Positions 1 through 12,078 of a stretch of DNA of 64,000 nt are shown piece by piece; position 1 is the stretch's first letter; each line of letters opens with the position of its first letter. The notes beneath the pieces are model-generated. The model had not been told where the DNA came from and did no database searches. It saw only the letters and a list, made by a program, of their open reading frames with translations. The stretch is from Dendrocalamus latiflorus (Eukaryota > Streptophyta > Magnoliopsida > Poales > Poaceae): assembly GCA_017311315.1 (NCBI GenBank), contig CM029609.1:38314744-38378743 (forward strand), in the 5' to 3' direction. A program made the position numbers and the translations under genes.

Positions 1-2021
1 AAATGCAATTGTTGGGAAGCTTGTAGGTACAATAAGTCATATCTTCTTTTTCATTTATCCTTTTTTTTCTTACTGAGTACCACCTTTTTCTCTCGTACAT
101 GGCTTTTATTTATTTTGCATGTCCATATCCTTTTTTTTCCTCTTTTACATGGCTTTTTGTACAGACCATCTAGGATTCTTTTTATTTATTAGGTTCATCT
201 AAAATCTATAACAGGTAGCCTTGTCTTACAAGATTGTTTGTTTTATTTAAGACATTAGATGGCAATCATTTACTGACCATAATAAGGGGGCAACAGAATT
301 GAAAGACAGGTGTTTTTCCCTTTTTTAGCATTTCTAGCATATTTTTTCTTAGTAACTCTAAAGACTTGTCATCAACTTTTAGTATATAAAAAAGAGAGGT
401 TTTAAATTTGTTTACAAATCAAATATGTAATCATCCTTTAATTTTTATTATGAATTTGCATATTTTTTAGGTCATGCTTGCCATGGATTCTTTTTAGTTT
501 TAGGCTAAAATTCATATAAAAAGCCAATTTATATTCTATTTTAGTTATTATTTCGAATTTAGTTTTCAAGGGCTTACTTTGAAATTCATGTGGAAATCAA
601 ATTACTAATATTATTTATTTTTTATTCCAAATTTTACTTAATTTGAATTGTACTTAACATAAACTCTTTCTTTTTGTTAGATCATGTGGATAGGTCTAAA
701 ATACTTTGACGATCAATAATTGACAATGAATAATTGACAACATTACTTAGCGTTATTATGAAAGACATGTGGCATGTGTGGACTAATGTCGGTCAAGTTA
801 GAAAAAACTTGTGCCAGAAAAATGTTGGTTTGGTCTCTGCATGTGCAGGGTAACTCAGAGGCTATCGTGGTCTACTACAAGGACCCGGAGTTGGCTTAGT
901 GTGAAGTCATAGTTCAGAGGGTCAAGGAAGCTAGAGAAGATGGTCATGCTCTAGTTGGGGCATATGGAGATCAAAGATGGACGATGCATGTTGGAGCTAC
1001 GACAGTACGGTCCAGATGCTACGATATATGACAAAAATAAAAAAACCTATGTTATGAAAGGGTTTAAGATCTCTTAATAAGTATTAGATCAAAAACCGAA
1101 TTAAGATAAAAAAAACTCAATTGAACGAGTTATATTAGGGTTAACTAGAGCTGCTACTTCGAGTTAGAATCGGTTTTGTCCTGGGGTACGAAAACACGCG
1201 ACCGTGAGGCAGCCGAACGACAAAGAGAAAAATAGGTGGTGGCGTGTAAGCCTGGTCGTGACTTTTGCGAGGAGGTATTAATCATCCTATATTACAACCG
1301 AGGGGATGCGCCCCCGGCAACACTGCCACCTCAGCTTCTTTACAAAAAAAGCCATTCAGGTCCTCGGTTCTTGCAAAAAGACCCCTGGCACTTGTTTCCC
1401 AAAACCCCCCTCTACTTCTCTGAAATTGCGTATAGGTCCTCGCATTTCCATGAAGACCCTCTTTTGTAGGATAGCACCCTGTGTTTTATAAAATTACGTA
1501 CGGATCCTTACAGATTTTCAGCTTTTTGTGGAAAAGGCCTTCGATTTTTCCGCAATTACACACGTGTCCTCAATTTTTTTGGAAAAACTTTTCACAAATT
1601 ATCGTTTCTTTTTTACTTTAATTCACATTGTAGCTAGCGCAATGTGCCGCCGCGCTTACACTGTTGGTTGATTAGAAAGCTTGCGGCATCCAGAGCTAGG
1701 CCATGACTTTTGATGGGAATCGGATGGCTGAATAAAAAATTTTGGGGCAGATTTTTGGATGGTGTGGCTGCATGCATCGAGTCATCCTTTTCTTGCTTGT
1801 TTGCATTGACATCGGGTCTCTCTTTTTTGTTTTTGAAACTAGGTTTTAATTTTTGTTACAGTACTTAATTTTTAAATGAGTATTGTTTAAGATAAGATCT
1901 ACGAGTTAATTATAATATACGTTAAAAGTTCAACATCTGCACCATTCAAAATCATAAGTGAGTATTTCTCTCCGTACTCCCTATCATAAATAGCTAAAAT
2001 TTAAAAATTTAAACTAAAACG
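1..2021. other. AT-rich intergenic sequence, no gene recognised
   Basis: No reading frame here has recognisable domains. About 1290-1600 contains loosely repeated phrases of the type 'ggtcctcg...aaaaagaccc' spaced some 50-60 bases apart, which looks like old retroelement or Mutator non-coding sequence, but I cannot assign it to a family. The rest is AT-rich with homopolymer runs. Confidence 0.5.
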
Positions 2022-2301
2022 GGCATCTCCAATGGTTATAGCTAGCAACTAACTATAAGACTTCCACATCATCTATATAGTACACACTAAAGTTAGCATT
2101 CTAAAGAACTATCTATAAGGATAGCTATTTGATGCTTACATGCACACACAGAATTTATGGAGGCTGCCTCGTTTGGCGCTATAGACTATCTCTAGAGCTG
2201 TAGAGAGCTGTGTTCTCTTTCTTCATTTAATATCTTCCACGTAGGACAGTTGATGACATGGACTCTCTTGTAGATAGCTGCTATAGACCCATTGGAGCTG
2301 C
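2022..2301. mobile_element. MITE with GCATCTCCAATGG-type inverted ends
   Basis: The left end (GCATCTCCAATGG from about 2023) is matched in inverse by the right end (CCATTGGAGCTGC ending at 2301), one mismatch over 13 bases. The body is AT-rich and has small palindromes such as CTCTAGAGCTGTAGAGAGC. Size (about 280 bp) and ends fit a non-autonomous DNA transposon. I could not settle the target duplication, so the superfamily is left open. Confidence 0.55.
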
Positions 2302-2704
2302 TATACACTATAGACATATCAAACAGACCATAGGGAATCTCGTGAGCTCTGCCACATTGATTGCATGAGTGAAGGAGTATGGTGCTGGGGCTGGATAATT
2401 GCTTGGAGGGCTGGATGCCTGCATGTATTGATCTGTGCTTTTGGCCGACAGTTGATTTTGGATGTATCGCCGTGAGAGAAAAGAAAGCAGCGGTTTGGCC
2501 AAGAGTTTGCACAGGAGCCGAGACATCCGCATGCCGTGTATGAGTTTCAGTCAGTGAATTATTTTTCATTTATGTTGTCTTTTGCTTTTGTGTTTTTGCT
2601 AAATTTGTAGGTTGAAAAATTAGAAATTAGAAAATTTTAGGAAAAAGCTTCGTTAGGGATTATAATCATTCATCCTCTTTGATTGCCATTGATGATCCTA
2701 CAAA

Positions 2705-2716
2705 TGGTATCAGAAC
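2705..2716 (+). promoter_or_regulatory. tRNA-iMet primer-binding site of a copia element
   Basis: TGGTATCAGAAC differs by one base from the standard plant copia site TGGTATCAGAGC, complementary to the 3' end of initiator methionine tRNA. It follows GATCCTACA, the kind of sequence that closes a copia LTR, so a decayed 5' LTR probably ends around 2702. Confidence 0.7.
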
Positions 2717-2829
2717 AAGATGCTATGGCGTTAGAGAGGTATGTGAACCGTCCCCTATGCTAGATAATACTAATTTTGTTTTTGGAAATGTCATATGCAA
2801 GCTTACATTGAGGCTTAAGGTAGTAATGT

Positions 2830-3066
2830 TTGAAAAAAGTTTCTACATGTTATGATGTTCTTGCTACTGTTACTAATTTAAATAAAACAGATATTGGTTT
2901 AAATGCTCAAACTCGTAACTTGTTGTTTCAGGGGATTTCTCGCAAAACATTTGATCGTGTAGCTCATATTAATTCTGCCCACTTAATATGGAAAAATCTT
3001 TGTGATTATCATGAAGAAAACACTAAAATTAAGAAAGTGTGTAAAAATATTTATCAAAAAGAATAA
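2830..3066 (+). pseudogene. copia gag fragment
   Basis: The translation has the phrase LNAQTRNLLFQGISRKTF and an AHxIWKNLCDYHE segment, typical of the UBN2-type gag of plant copia elements (short residues, a helix-rich domain, then '..IW..L...HE'). It starts about 115 bases after the primer-binding site, as expected for gag, and is cut off after 78 codons. It is not in frame with the second gag further on. Confidence 0.6.
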
Positions 3067-4206
3067 TCTGATTTTGCTATCAAAGCGTAAGTCCATAGAG
3101 CACGCGAAGATCAATTTTGATTGATTGAATCGGAATTGTAATAAAAGGGTTAATGCGATTAATCCAATGCAATTTTCTTGGATGGAAAAGTAGATTGGAT
3201 CTATTAGTCCAAAATTTTCATAACAGGGGCTTTCGCCCCTGTGAACTGGGGCTGCCACCCCTTAGACCCCGCTCTGCTCATCGGCGAGCGGAACTGTCGG
3301 ACAGGACTGTTGTGACTAGAATAATGACTTGACGCATTGGATAGAATTCGATTATATGCATATTTGTTTTGCAGGATTGTTGTGAATAGTATGTCCCATT
3401 ATGCATGTGAATAATGTATGAGATGCATATATGTATGTAATATTCGTGGCTTGCATGTCATGTTTATTGTAACCCACGGCTGTCTATAATTGTATAATGG
3501 TATGTGTGTCGATTTGTGTTGCTTTTTCACTCCGTGTAACCTTTACTAGTACATGCTATGGAGTAATAGCTTAGAAGGAGTACTTGGAGGCTTTGGCCGC
3601 TTGGAGACATGTCGAACATGAAGCGTGGAGATAGAGATCACCTTGTGAAAGGACAATACTATATCATGATGCAATGTCATTGTCTGTGAATGGCTTTATA
3701 TTTCTATTCATTTATTTCTATACATGTTATTTTATTGCTCTGAATGTTTTTAATATGGTAGAAATAAAATTCTCTCACATAATATTAAGCTAAATTGATG
3801 CCCTCCTAATTAGCTGCACCATCCAAAGCCATGTATTTTAATTGTAGGTCTTGCTAAAATAGAGTGCCATTAATTATCTTTGACTAGATAGGGTTTGTGT
3901 CGAACACTCACACGCAAAGCATTGGTTTAACTTGACAATGTCATCATAATGGTTATGGACTTTGGAGCATATGGTTGGGTGCCAAAGCATAGAGATACTG
4001 CCCAATAACAAGAATCATATATAATTAGCAAAGGGTTACTTACCAAATTCACTAATCTTCTAGTAGTGATGCCAAAGCACACTAGTAGATAAGTTGATTG
4101 TGGGTCTTGAATCACTAAATGCAATAAGAGGGATATGACCTTCAGTGGGAGTATCTCTATTAAATTGTTTAATAGAAGCTACTTTTCTTGAACATATATC
4201 TTAGCT
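3067..4206. other. Non-coding spacer inside copia block, possible LTR remnant
   Basis: No coding domain. Around 3230-3300 the phrase 'ggggctttcgcccctgtg' with 'ccgctctgctc' resembles the GC-rich stretch seen in some grass copia LTRs; this is a resemblance only. The sequence up to 4206 is AT-rich and leads into the second gag start. Confidence 0.35.
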
Positions 4207-5100
4207 TTGCATATTTTATATTGTAGATCATGGCAACAAATGTTGTACCTCCTTCCAGTTTTGTTTTTACAATCTACTGTACCTACTTCCAGTTTTGGTT
4301 TATGTTCAATACTTGATAAAGAAAAACTAAACGAAACAAATTTTGTCGATTGGTACCACAACCTAAGAATTATTCTTAGACAAGATAAAAAGGAATATAT
4401 TCTAAAGGAACCAATTCCAGAAGTGCTTCATGATAATGCTACTGTTGCTCTTAAAAATGCCTATAGAAAGGCATATGATGAGTCCCGTGATGTTAGCTAT
4501 CTCGTGCTTGCTACCATGGACTCAGACCTTTAGAAGCAGTTTGAGAATATAGAGGCTTATGATATGATCGTGGCGTTCAAAGGCATGTTTGAGACACATG
4601 CAAGAACTGAGAGATATGAGATCTCAGAACTGAGAGATATGAGATCTCAAAGCAATTGTTTAGGTGTAAGCTAGCTGATGGTAGTCCAGTGAGTCCTCAT
4701 GTGATTAAGATAGTTGGTTACACACATAGAATGGAAAAACTTGATTTTCCCCTTAACTAAGAGTTGGTTACTGACTTGATTCTTGCTTTACTTCCTGCAA
4801 GCTATGGGTAATTCATTCTGAATTTTTATATGAATGGCTTAGACAAGAATCTCACTGAGCTACATATGATGCTCAAGACTACAGAAGACATCATTAAGAT
4901 AAGAAACAGTTATATGATGATGGTGCAAAAGACTACCAATTTCAAAAAGAATAAGTCTACTGGTTTTGGCAAAAGAAAGGGCATGGGCAAAACTCAAGAT
5001 AAGTTCTTGAGTTTCAAATCTAAGCTTCAGAAGCTTAAGATTGGCGCTGCACCTGATACTATCTGCTACCATTGCCAAGACACTAAACATTGAAAGAGGA
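4207..5100 (+). pseudogene. copia gag with zinc knuckle (broken)
   Basis: The start ATG is probably at 4229. The segment includes KLNETNFVDWYHNLRIILR and DVSYLVLATMDSDL, a plant copia gag signature (DUF4219/UBN2-like region). After a stop near 4531 the frame resumes in pieces: NGLDKNLTELHMMLKTTED at about 4833 and a CCHC-like zinc knuckle CYHCQDTKH near 5065-5092, itself interrupted by a stop before the last cysteine. The parts are in the correct order for one gag, so this is decay rather than a mosaic. Confidence 0.8.
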
Positions 5101-5149
5101 ACTGCATGAAATACTTGGCAAAACTAGAAAAGAGAAAGGGAAGTGAGAC

Positions 5150-6516
5150 TTCTACTTTAGGTATAAATGTTATAGAAATAAATCATGCTACTTCTCGTAT
5201 TGGTTCTTAGGTATTTGATACCAGATCAGTTGCTCATATTTGCAATTCGATGCAGGGGCTGATAAGGAGTAGAGCTTAGTAAGAGGCGATGTTGATCTTC
5301 GTTTGGGCAATGGAGCAAGAGTTACTGCATTGGCTATTGGCATTTTACCATTATCTTTACCCTCAGGATTAGTTTTGGAATTAAATAATTATTATTCTGT
5401 TCTTTTCTTAAGCAAAAGCTTTATTTCTGTTTCATGTTTGGGAGCAGAAGGTTTTTATTTGAATGATATGCTTTATGGTCATGCTCATTTGGTGAATGGA
5501 TTATATGTTTTAAATCTTGAGGGTGTGCATATCTATAACATTAATGCTAGGAGGACTCGGCCTACTGATTTGAATCCTACTTATATCTAACATTGTCGTT
5601 TGGGTCACGTAAATGAGAAGCGCTTGGTGAAGCTCCATAAAGATGGTCTTCTAAACTTATTTGATTTTAAATCATTTGAAACATGTGAGTCTTGTTTACT
5701 TGGCAAAATGACTAAGACATCTTTTACTGGTCTAGGTGAGAGGGTAAATGACTTGTTGTCCTTAGTACATTCAGATGTATGTAGACTAATGAGCTCAATG
5801 GCCAGAGGTGGTTTTAGTACTTCATAACTTTTACCGATGACTTTAGTAGATACGATTACATCTACCGAATGAGACATAAGTTTGAATTCTTTCAAAAGTT
5901 CAAGAAATTTTAGAATGAGGTATAAAATCAACTTGGCAAGACAATTAAAGCCCTACGATCAAATTGTGGAGATGAATATTTGAGCTATGATTTTGGCGAT
6001 CATCTAAAGTATTATGGAATTGTTCCACAGCTAACTTCGTTGGGAATGCCTCAATAGAATGGAGTGTCTGAATGATGGAATTAGACCCTATTAGACATTA
6101 TTCAGTCTATGATGAGCCAACCTGATCTGCCATTGTCTTTTTGGGGTTATGCTCTAAAAACTACAGCTTTCACTTTAAATAGGGTACCATATAAATCAGT
6201 TGATAAGACACCATATGAGATGTGGACTGGAAAGAGTCCTAGTTTGTCTTTACTCAAAATATGGGGATATGAAGTATACGTAAAGACATTTGACAAGCTC
6301 ACACCTAAATCTAATAAATGCTTCTTCGTAGAGTATCCTAAGGAAACGGTGAGACTCAAAGAAATTCGAGAACTATCAAAAAATATTTCGACTCCCACTG
6401 AACCACTACAGTGTGTACAAGATGTTGTAGAACCTATAGAAGAGGCACCGGCCCCATGTAGGTCTGAAAGGCCATGTCAATTGCCGATAAGGTATCGAAA
6501 TGGCTTAGAGCCATGA
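5150..6516 (+). pseudogene. copia protease / GAG-pre-integrase / integrase remnant
   Basis: The protease is degraded: VFDTRSVAHICNS replaces the usual D-S/T-G motif. GAG-pre-integrase follows with HCRLGHVNEKRL around 5591-5630 and the cysteine pair CESCLLGKM. The integrase core is recognisable in pieces (TFTDDFSRYDYIYRM, GDEYLSYDF, LPLSFWGYALKTTAFTLNRVP at about 6125-6190, TPYEMWTGKSPSLSLLKIWGYEVYVK). A deletion removes the part between integrase and reverse transcriptase. Several in-frame stops show it is not functional. Confidence 0.85.
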
Positions 6517-6559
6517 GATCTAAAATTCAATCGATGTATGATAATCAAATTTAGAACTT

Positions 6560-7341
6560 GAGAGAATAGATTCTATGCTACTGGTGAGTGATCGGTTCGA
6601 CAAATTACCATCAGCGAAGGGCCTAACTTCTGTATTCCACTAACCTTGAGATTAGTTCCAATATATGCCACTGTGGTTAGTTGATTGTTAGGGTTGACCG
6701 TTATCTTCTAAAAAAGACCATAATGCCCCTCCAAAAGACTGAAGATTCGATTTATTTAAAATAGCAAACAATGTCCAAAAAAATATATAACTTCACAGGG
6801 GTGTTATTCAATATACAGTGAGCTACAAAAAAAATTTAAGACACTGTGCAAAGTAAATTTTCAGATTTTTAATTTAAATGCTAATAAAAGTTACTATTTA
6901 CAAATAGAGACTAAATGAGGTCTAAAAATTATAGAAAATTTCTCACATGCTCCTAAGATGTCACATAGATTCCCAAAAATATTATTTTCCATTTTGATAT
7001 AGTGAATTTGTCCCAGTTTAAAAAATAGCTCAAATAGGCTGCTTTTGTTTTGAATTTAAAAAATGGAAGATTCAATTCATGAAATTTTATATTTGAGTTA
7101 TACACTGCACAAATGATCCACAAAAAAATTTTACTATTTTTTAAGCCAATTTGCCATATATTTGATTTTTATAATAGGGACAGATTTGAACTGAGGGCAA
7201 AATCGTCATTTTCTAGGGGTAAACGCACCCTGACTGATGGCAGTGGCATATAATAGAATTTTGGTTGAAACGAGTGGCATATATTAGTTAGACCCTTTTG
7301 TCAAATCGACCACTCACCAATGGCAAAGAATCTATTATCTC
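6560..7341. mobile_element. Mutator-type MITE inserted in copia pol
   Basis: The element begins GAGAGAATAGATTC and ends with the inverse GAATCTATTATCTC; similarity between the ends continues inward for about 45 bases (TGGTGAGTG, TCG, TTxGACAAA). It is flanked by an exact 9-bp direct repeat TTAGAACTT at 6551-6559 and 7342-7350. Long inverted ends starting GA and a 9-bp target duplication are the marks of Mutator-like elements. The 782-bp body has no coding capacity. Removing element plus one repeat restores the copia phrase NLVDPPDGVKTIG, so the MITE came after the retrotransposon. Confidence 0.85.
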
Positions 7342-7379
7342 TTAGAACTTGGTTGATCCGCCAGATGGTGTAAAAACCA

Positions 7380-8859
7380 TAGGTTTTTAAGAAAAAAGAT
7401 AGATATAAATAAAAATGTTCATATCCATAAGGCACGATTGGTGGCAAAGGATTTCAAACAAATTCAAGGTGTTGATTATGATGAAGCCTTCTCACCTATC
7501 GCTATGTTTAAGTCTGTCCGGATCATTCTAACTATTGCTGCATATTTCGATTACGAGATATGGTAGATGGATATCAAAATGGCTTTTCTAAATGGAAATC
7601 TAAGTGAGGATATGTACATAACACAATCTAAAGGTTTTGTTGATCCCCAAAATGCTAGAAAGATATGCAAGCTTTAGAGATCCATCTATGGGTTAAAGCA
7701 AGCATCTCGGAGTTGGAATATATGTTTTGATGATGAGGTTAAAAGGTTTGGTTTCATCAAAAACAAACAAGAACCTTGTGTTTACATGAAGGTTAGTGGG
7801 AGCACACTTGTAATTCTAATCTTATATGTAGATGACATATTATTGATTGGGATTGACATTCCTATGCTGAAATCCATTAAGGCCTCGTTGAAAAATAGTT
7901 TTTCTATGAAGGATCTAGGAGGCGTAGCATATATCTTAGGGATAAAAATCTATATAGATAGATCAGGAAGGCTAATTGGATTAAGCCAAAGTACTTATAT
8001 TGATAAGGTGTTGAAACGGTTCAACAGGCAGAATGCCAAGAAGGGGTTCTTGCCTATATCACATGGCATAAGTCTTTGTAAGAATCAGTGTCCTTTAACG
8101 ACTGAAGAGCGAGACCGTATGAATGGTATTCCATATGCTTCAGCTATTGGATCTATCATGTACACCATGATATGTACTCGACCAGATGTATCATATGCTC
8201 TAAATGTTACAGGCAGATACCAAGTTGATCTAGGTGAAGATCACTGGACAAATGTGACAAATATTTTGAAGTACTTAAGAAAGACTAAGGATGTGTTCCT
8301 AGTTTATGGAGGTGATGAAGAGCTCGTTGTAAATGGTTACACCGATGCAAGCTTTCAAATTGACAAAGATGATTATCGTTCGTAATCTGGTTTTGTATTC
8401 ATTTCGAATGGAGGAGCAGTGAGCTGGAAAAGTTCCAAGAAAGAGATGGTTGCTGATTCTACGATGGAGGGTGAGTACATTGCGGCTTCTGAAGCTTAGT
8501 TTGGGTAAGGAATTTCATTGCTGAGTTGAGTATGGTCCCCGAGTGCCTTGAGCCTAATGGATCTCTATTGTAATAATAATGGAGCCATTGCACAGGCTAA
8601 AGAGCCTAGATCCCATCAGAAATCCAAGCATATACTCAAGCGTTATCACCTTATTCGTGATATTGTGGATAGAGGAGAAGTAAAGATATGCAAAATATAC
8701 ATGGATTTAAATATTGCTGATCCGTTGACAAAACCTCTCACACAGTCAAAACATGAGGGGCACACAAGAGCTATCAGTATTCGATACCTAAATATTGACT
8801 CTAGTGCAAGTGGGAGATTGTTGGAAATATGCCCTAGAGGCAATCACAAAGATGATTAA
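7380..8859 (+). pseudogene. copia reverse transcriptase and RNase H (broken)
   Basis: Reading from about 7395: RLVAKGFKQIQGVDYDEAFSP, then MDIKMAFLNGNL, SIYGLKQASRSWN, and the catalytic LYVDDILLIG at about 7826-7855 (the YVDD box of Ty1/copia RT). RNase H follows with NGYTDASFQ (about 8333), AVSWKSSKKEMVADSTMEGEY, and the C-terminal segments CNNNGAIAQAKEP and IADPLTKPL. Stops at 7564, 7675 and 8383 and a damaged stretch at 8495-8530 break it. The longest open part is 7786-8385. The domain order and spacing are normal for copia. Confidence 0.9.
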
Positions 8860-10200
8860 ATCATTCCGACCATATTAGTCGATCACGTTGTTTCGTTATA
8901 TTCATGATCTATTGGATAATATGTTATCTTATTCCTTGAATAATATCGTTAGTATTTATTATTGAGTATGTGACTCAATTGTGAAACTCTATATTTCTGT
9001 GATAATTATTCTTAAACGATCCCTAGTCAAAAATATATGAGGACATATGTGAATAGACTAGCATATGTATTGGTTGATGACCATGTTTTATGAGTCATAG
9101 ATATGGAGATATCAAACCAATAATATGGACACATGTTAGGGAACATGGGCTGGATCGACCCACCATGAGACACCACGAGAACTTTGCATTCTTACATGTC
9201 ATCAGTTGGTCTCATTTACAATGCGTATGCTATATCCTTAGACTTGAGATTGTCACGCATACTCATGATGCATAATGGCTAACTTAGGGGTTGCCAAACG
9301 CTACTTTGTAACTGGGTAGTTATAAAGGTAGTTTTCAGATTTGTCATGATGTATGCTTCGAGGCATGGTCTATCAAGATAGAATTTACCCCTCCATGCAA
9401 TGGAAGAGATATCTCTAGTCCTCTCGGGTGACTGGATTCCAAAAATACATGGTCAGGCTACTTGCGGTTAAAGAGTTAACTATAGTCAGAGAATTCGAAT
9501 CACGTGATCGAGAAAGAGTGCTCGAGCTAACCAACAAGGATGGCACATACTTGCCATAAGCTTGATCGATATCGTGAGGCAAAGGAGAATGTGTATGAGC
9601 TTTGATAAGGTTCATCCGATATGATATTTACGTATACTTGGGAGTCGGTATGTCCTGCTAGGAACCGCTACCAATTAGTGGACGAGTAGGAGTACTCGGG
9701 CCATATCCAAGTCTATGTGAACCTGTATGGTCGCACACTTAAGGGGCTGGGATATAATTTACATGGTAATCTGAGTTTATATGGGGCCACAAGTTTCTAA
9801 TGGGCCTCAAATTCGAGGACCATTATGAATGCCTATAAATAGCGGGACGCAGTGGCATAGGTGCTGTGCGACAGAGAGAGAATTCAGAATTTTTGAAACC
9901 CTAGGTGCCACATCTTCCTTATTTAATACCATGCTGCTAGCGCTAGCACTCTAGCGTGTGGTATTCTTACCCCGTACATGTGGATACCTTGGAGGTGTTG
10001 ATGTGAAGTTTCAACACTAGGACGATCTACAACCTGTGATGATCACAATGATCTAAAGGAGGAGACGTGCGGCTAGTACAAATATGACCGCATCAATACG
10101 CTACATCGACTCTACTTCCACTACAAGCCTACGCGTCTAGTGGTAATCCCATGATTTATTTTTGGCGGAGGTTCCTTGTTTACGCGGTAGAATTTTTGAA
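8819..10200 (+). repeat. 3' LTR of the copia element
   Basis: A polypurine tract (AGTGGGAGAT) at 8809-8818 is followed directly by TGTTGGAAATATGCCC, the start shared by the large grass copia LTRs of the Angela/BARE kind. The LTR contains a TATA box at 9834. The end is uncertain: sequence up to about 10140-10280 still looks LTR-like, but no clear CA plus target duplication was found. Parts of the reverse complement recur at 43690-43990. Confidence 0.75.
9834..9841 (+). promoter_or_regulatory. TATA box of the copia LTR
   Basis: TATAAATA lies about 1 kb into the LTR, followed by GC-containing sequence, as in the U3 promoter of copia LTRs. Transcription would start some 30 bases downstream and run toward NLR-1, antisense to it. 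Confidence 0.55.
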
Positions 10201-10389
10201 ATTATGCTGGTATAGCCTACTCATAGAGTTTCAAGGCTTTACTCTGGACTATGCATTAAGTGAAGTCACAAGAGTTAATGTTCCATCATGTATTTGCATT
10301 ATTTTTTTCAAGAACACGCAAAAGAGTTGCGTGTCATCGAGGATTTGCATTATTCTAATTGGTATATTTGAACAAGAAATCAGGGTTAC

Positions 10390-11195
10390 CTCTTATCTTT
10401 TAAGTTTTCCCTCAGCGTGGGTATCAGCTGCTCCATCTCCCACTTTACTGACATGTCATACTCGCGCCTGTTGATTTGAAAGAGCATATCTCTAAGAAGC
10501 TTCTTGATGTCAGGAGTTCTAGATACAGAAACCGAAGCTCGACAATCAAATGATTCTTCGATCTTGTGGTACACCTGCATAGCTAGAGTAGTCTTGCCCA
10601 GCCCTCCAATCCCAAAGATGGACACCACCTTGAGTTGCGTCTCTTCACCCTTTATCCAGCCAATGATCTTCTCTCGGGGCTCATCAATGCCCACAAGGTT
10701 TCTGGCCTCCTCGTAGAGCGCAGGTGCTCGAGGGTCCAAGGGCACAGGGTGAGACATAGTGATACACTGACCAATATTATATCGATCGCGCCGCTGGCTC
10801 TCTTCAGCAACACGGGCCTTGAGCTCTCGGATCTCATTTGCGACCTGATGGTCCTCCCATAACATCGTCATCTTGCGTACAGCCTTGCGCAGGAAATTAG
10901 GCTTGGCATCCCCATGGCTGAGACGGTGCATGAAGCGGTCGATGGAATCCTCGATGTTGTAGGAGAGCTCACGCACCTTATTACTCCACTCCTTTGTTTG
11001 GACATCGATCTGATCGTCCTCCATGTCCGCCAGCCTCTGCAGCATGGCATTCATGCTGCTTAGCTCATCTCTTAGGAATCTAATCCCACCCTTGACACCC
11101 TTGATATGCTTGTACTCATCAGTGAGCAAAGTTGTTAGCTTGGCGATGACTGAGTTCATCACTCCAGTGGAAGCGCTCGCCATTCCTCCAGCCAT
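10390..11195 (-). CDS. CC-NB-LRR resistance gene, exon 1 only (NLR-1)
   Basis: Coiled-coil NLR proteins detect pathogen effectors in the cytoplasm; the NB-ARC domain binds ADP/ATP as a switch. This exon (about 268 codons) has the Rx-type coiled-coil region with the EDVID-like motif in RELSYNIEDSIDRF (about residues 75-88), then the NB-ARC start with the P-loop GIGGLGKTT (about 196-204) and the RNBS-A region FDCRASVSVSRTPDIKKLLRDML. It ends with KDKR followed by a GT donor at 10388-10389. In NLR-2 the next exon begins YFIVIDDIW (kinase-2 motif); no such exon lies to the left of here. Only about 100-200 bases separate the donor from the copia LTR. I therefore read it as an intact exon 1 of a truncated gene. 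Start: ATG at 11195, with a second in-frame ATG four codons later. Confidence 0.85.
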
Positions 11196-12078
11196 CTTGA
11201 GCGCTCTCTCAAATGATGTGGTGGTGGTTTACGTGTGAGAGCCGGACGGCCTTCTTATGTGCTACGAGATCTGCATTCTACACTGGCCATATAGACCTCA
11301 ATGGAACGTTGCCACAAGTCAGTCAATCACGAAAGCTACACCACTAAAAAAAATCTCAAAAGCTACACGCATACACCTCACCGTCTCCTCATTAGTCATT
11401 GCTGACGCAGGACGACGTAGGAGTACTGGAGTGCCATAGAGCAAAGAGACAAAGAAGTATGCCTTGTTTCAAACGGTTTGAGATTCTGATTTATTTTAAT
11501 TTTTAGTTTATTTTTGTTAGAAGCCACTTAAAACATGTTAGCTTTTAATCTTAATTTATTTTTGATTTTTATCTTTTTTTTGGTTCCTTTGCATTGTCTG
11601 TAACAATATAACGGGTTTTTTTTTATTTTTCTCTATTTTTTTCTCAAAAAGCTAATAACTACTACAATATAATTTCAACTACAAATCAAAAGTCACAATT
11701 AGAAGCTTAAACCGTGAACCAAAATTGGAGCGGGGCCAATAATATCGTTCCTAGGAAGATGCCATGGCTCACAGCTGTAGGCTTGCCTGAAATGCCACCA
11801 CCACCAGGTCGCACTAGCGGTCATTTTGTGAAGAGTGCTTTTGCTTGCTTTGCTGCACATTTGGGAATGCGTGCAAAACCAATACCAAAAACCAAAATCC
11901 ACATGTACAAAAAAAACATGTCAGTGATTGAATTATTCCAAAATTTGTAAGGGGCACGAGCACCACAAAATTAAATAACGTGTAGTAGTTGTTTTCAAAA
12001 TCGTATAGGTACAACGTATGCACAAAGCTGAAAATTAAAAGTGATACGTTACGCCCTAATCGAAACAATAAGGGCCTA
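11196..12078. other. Upstream region of NLR-1, no gene
   Basis: The presumed NLR-1 promoter occupies about 11200-11450. The rest is AT-rich with a poly-T stretch at 11610-11640. No other feature was recognised. Confidence 0.4.

Larger units (their letters stand above)
2705..10200 (+). mobile_element. Degenerate Ty1/copia retrotransposon sequence (possibly two nested copies)
   Basis: In + orientation the order is primer-binding site, gag, zinc knuckle, protease/GAG-pre-integrase, integrase, reverse transcriptase, RNase H, polypurine tract and 3' LTR, which is the Ty1/copia order. Every domain carries stops or frame breaks. A first gag fragment (2830-3066) and a second, different gag (from 4229) are separated by about 1.1 kb of non-coding sequence, so two elements may be joined or nested. 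No 5' copy of the 3' LTR start (TGTTGGAAATATGCC) occurs upstream, so the 5' LTR of the main copy is missing. The right limit is approximate because I could not define the LTR end. Confidence 0.85.

Noticed and set aside
10310..10345. Short phrase 'acgcaaaagagttgcgtgtcat' near the NLR-1 donor
   Set aside because: It looks like a dispersed grass repeat, perhaps a retroposon end, but it is too short to assign.
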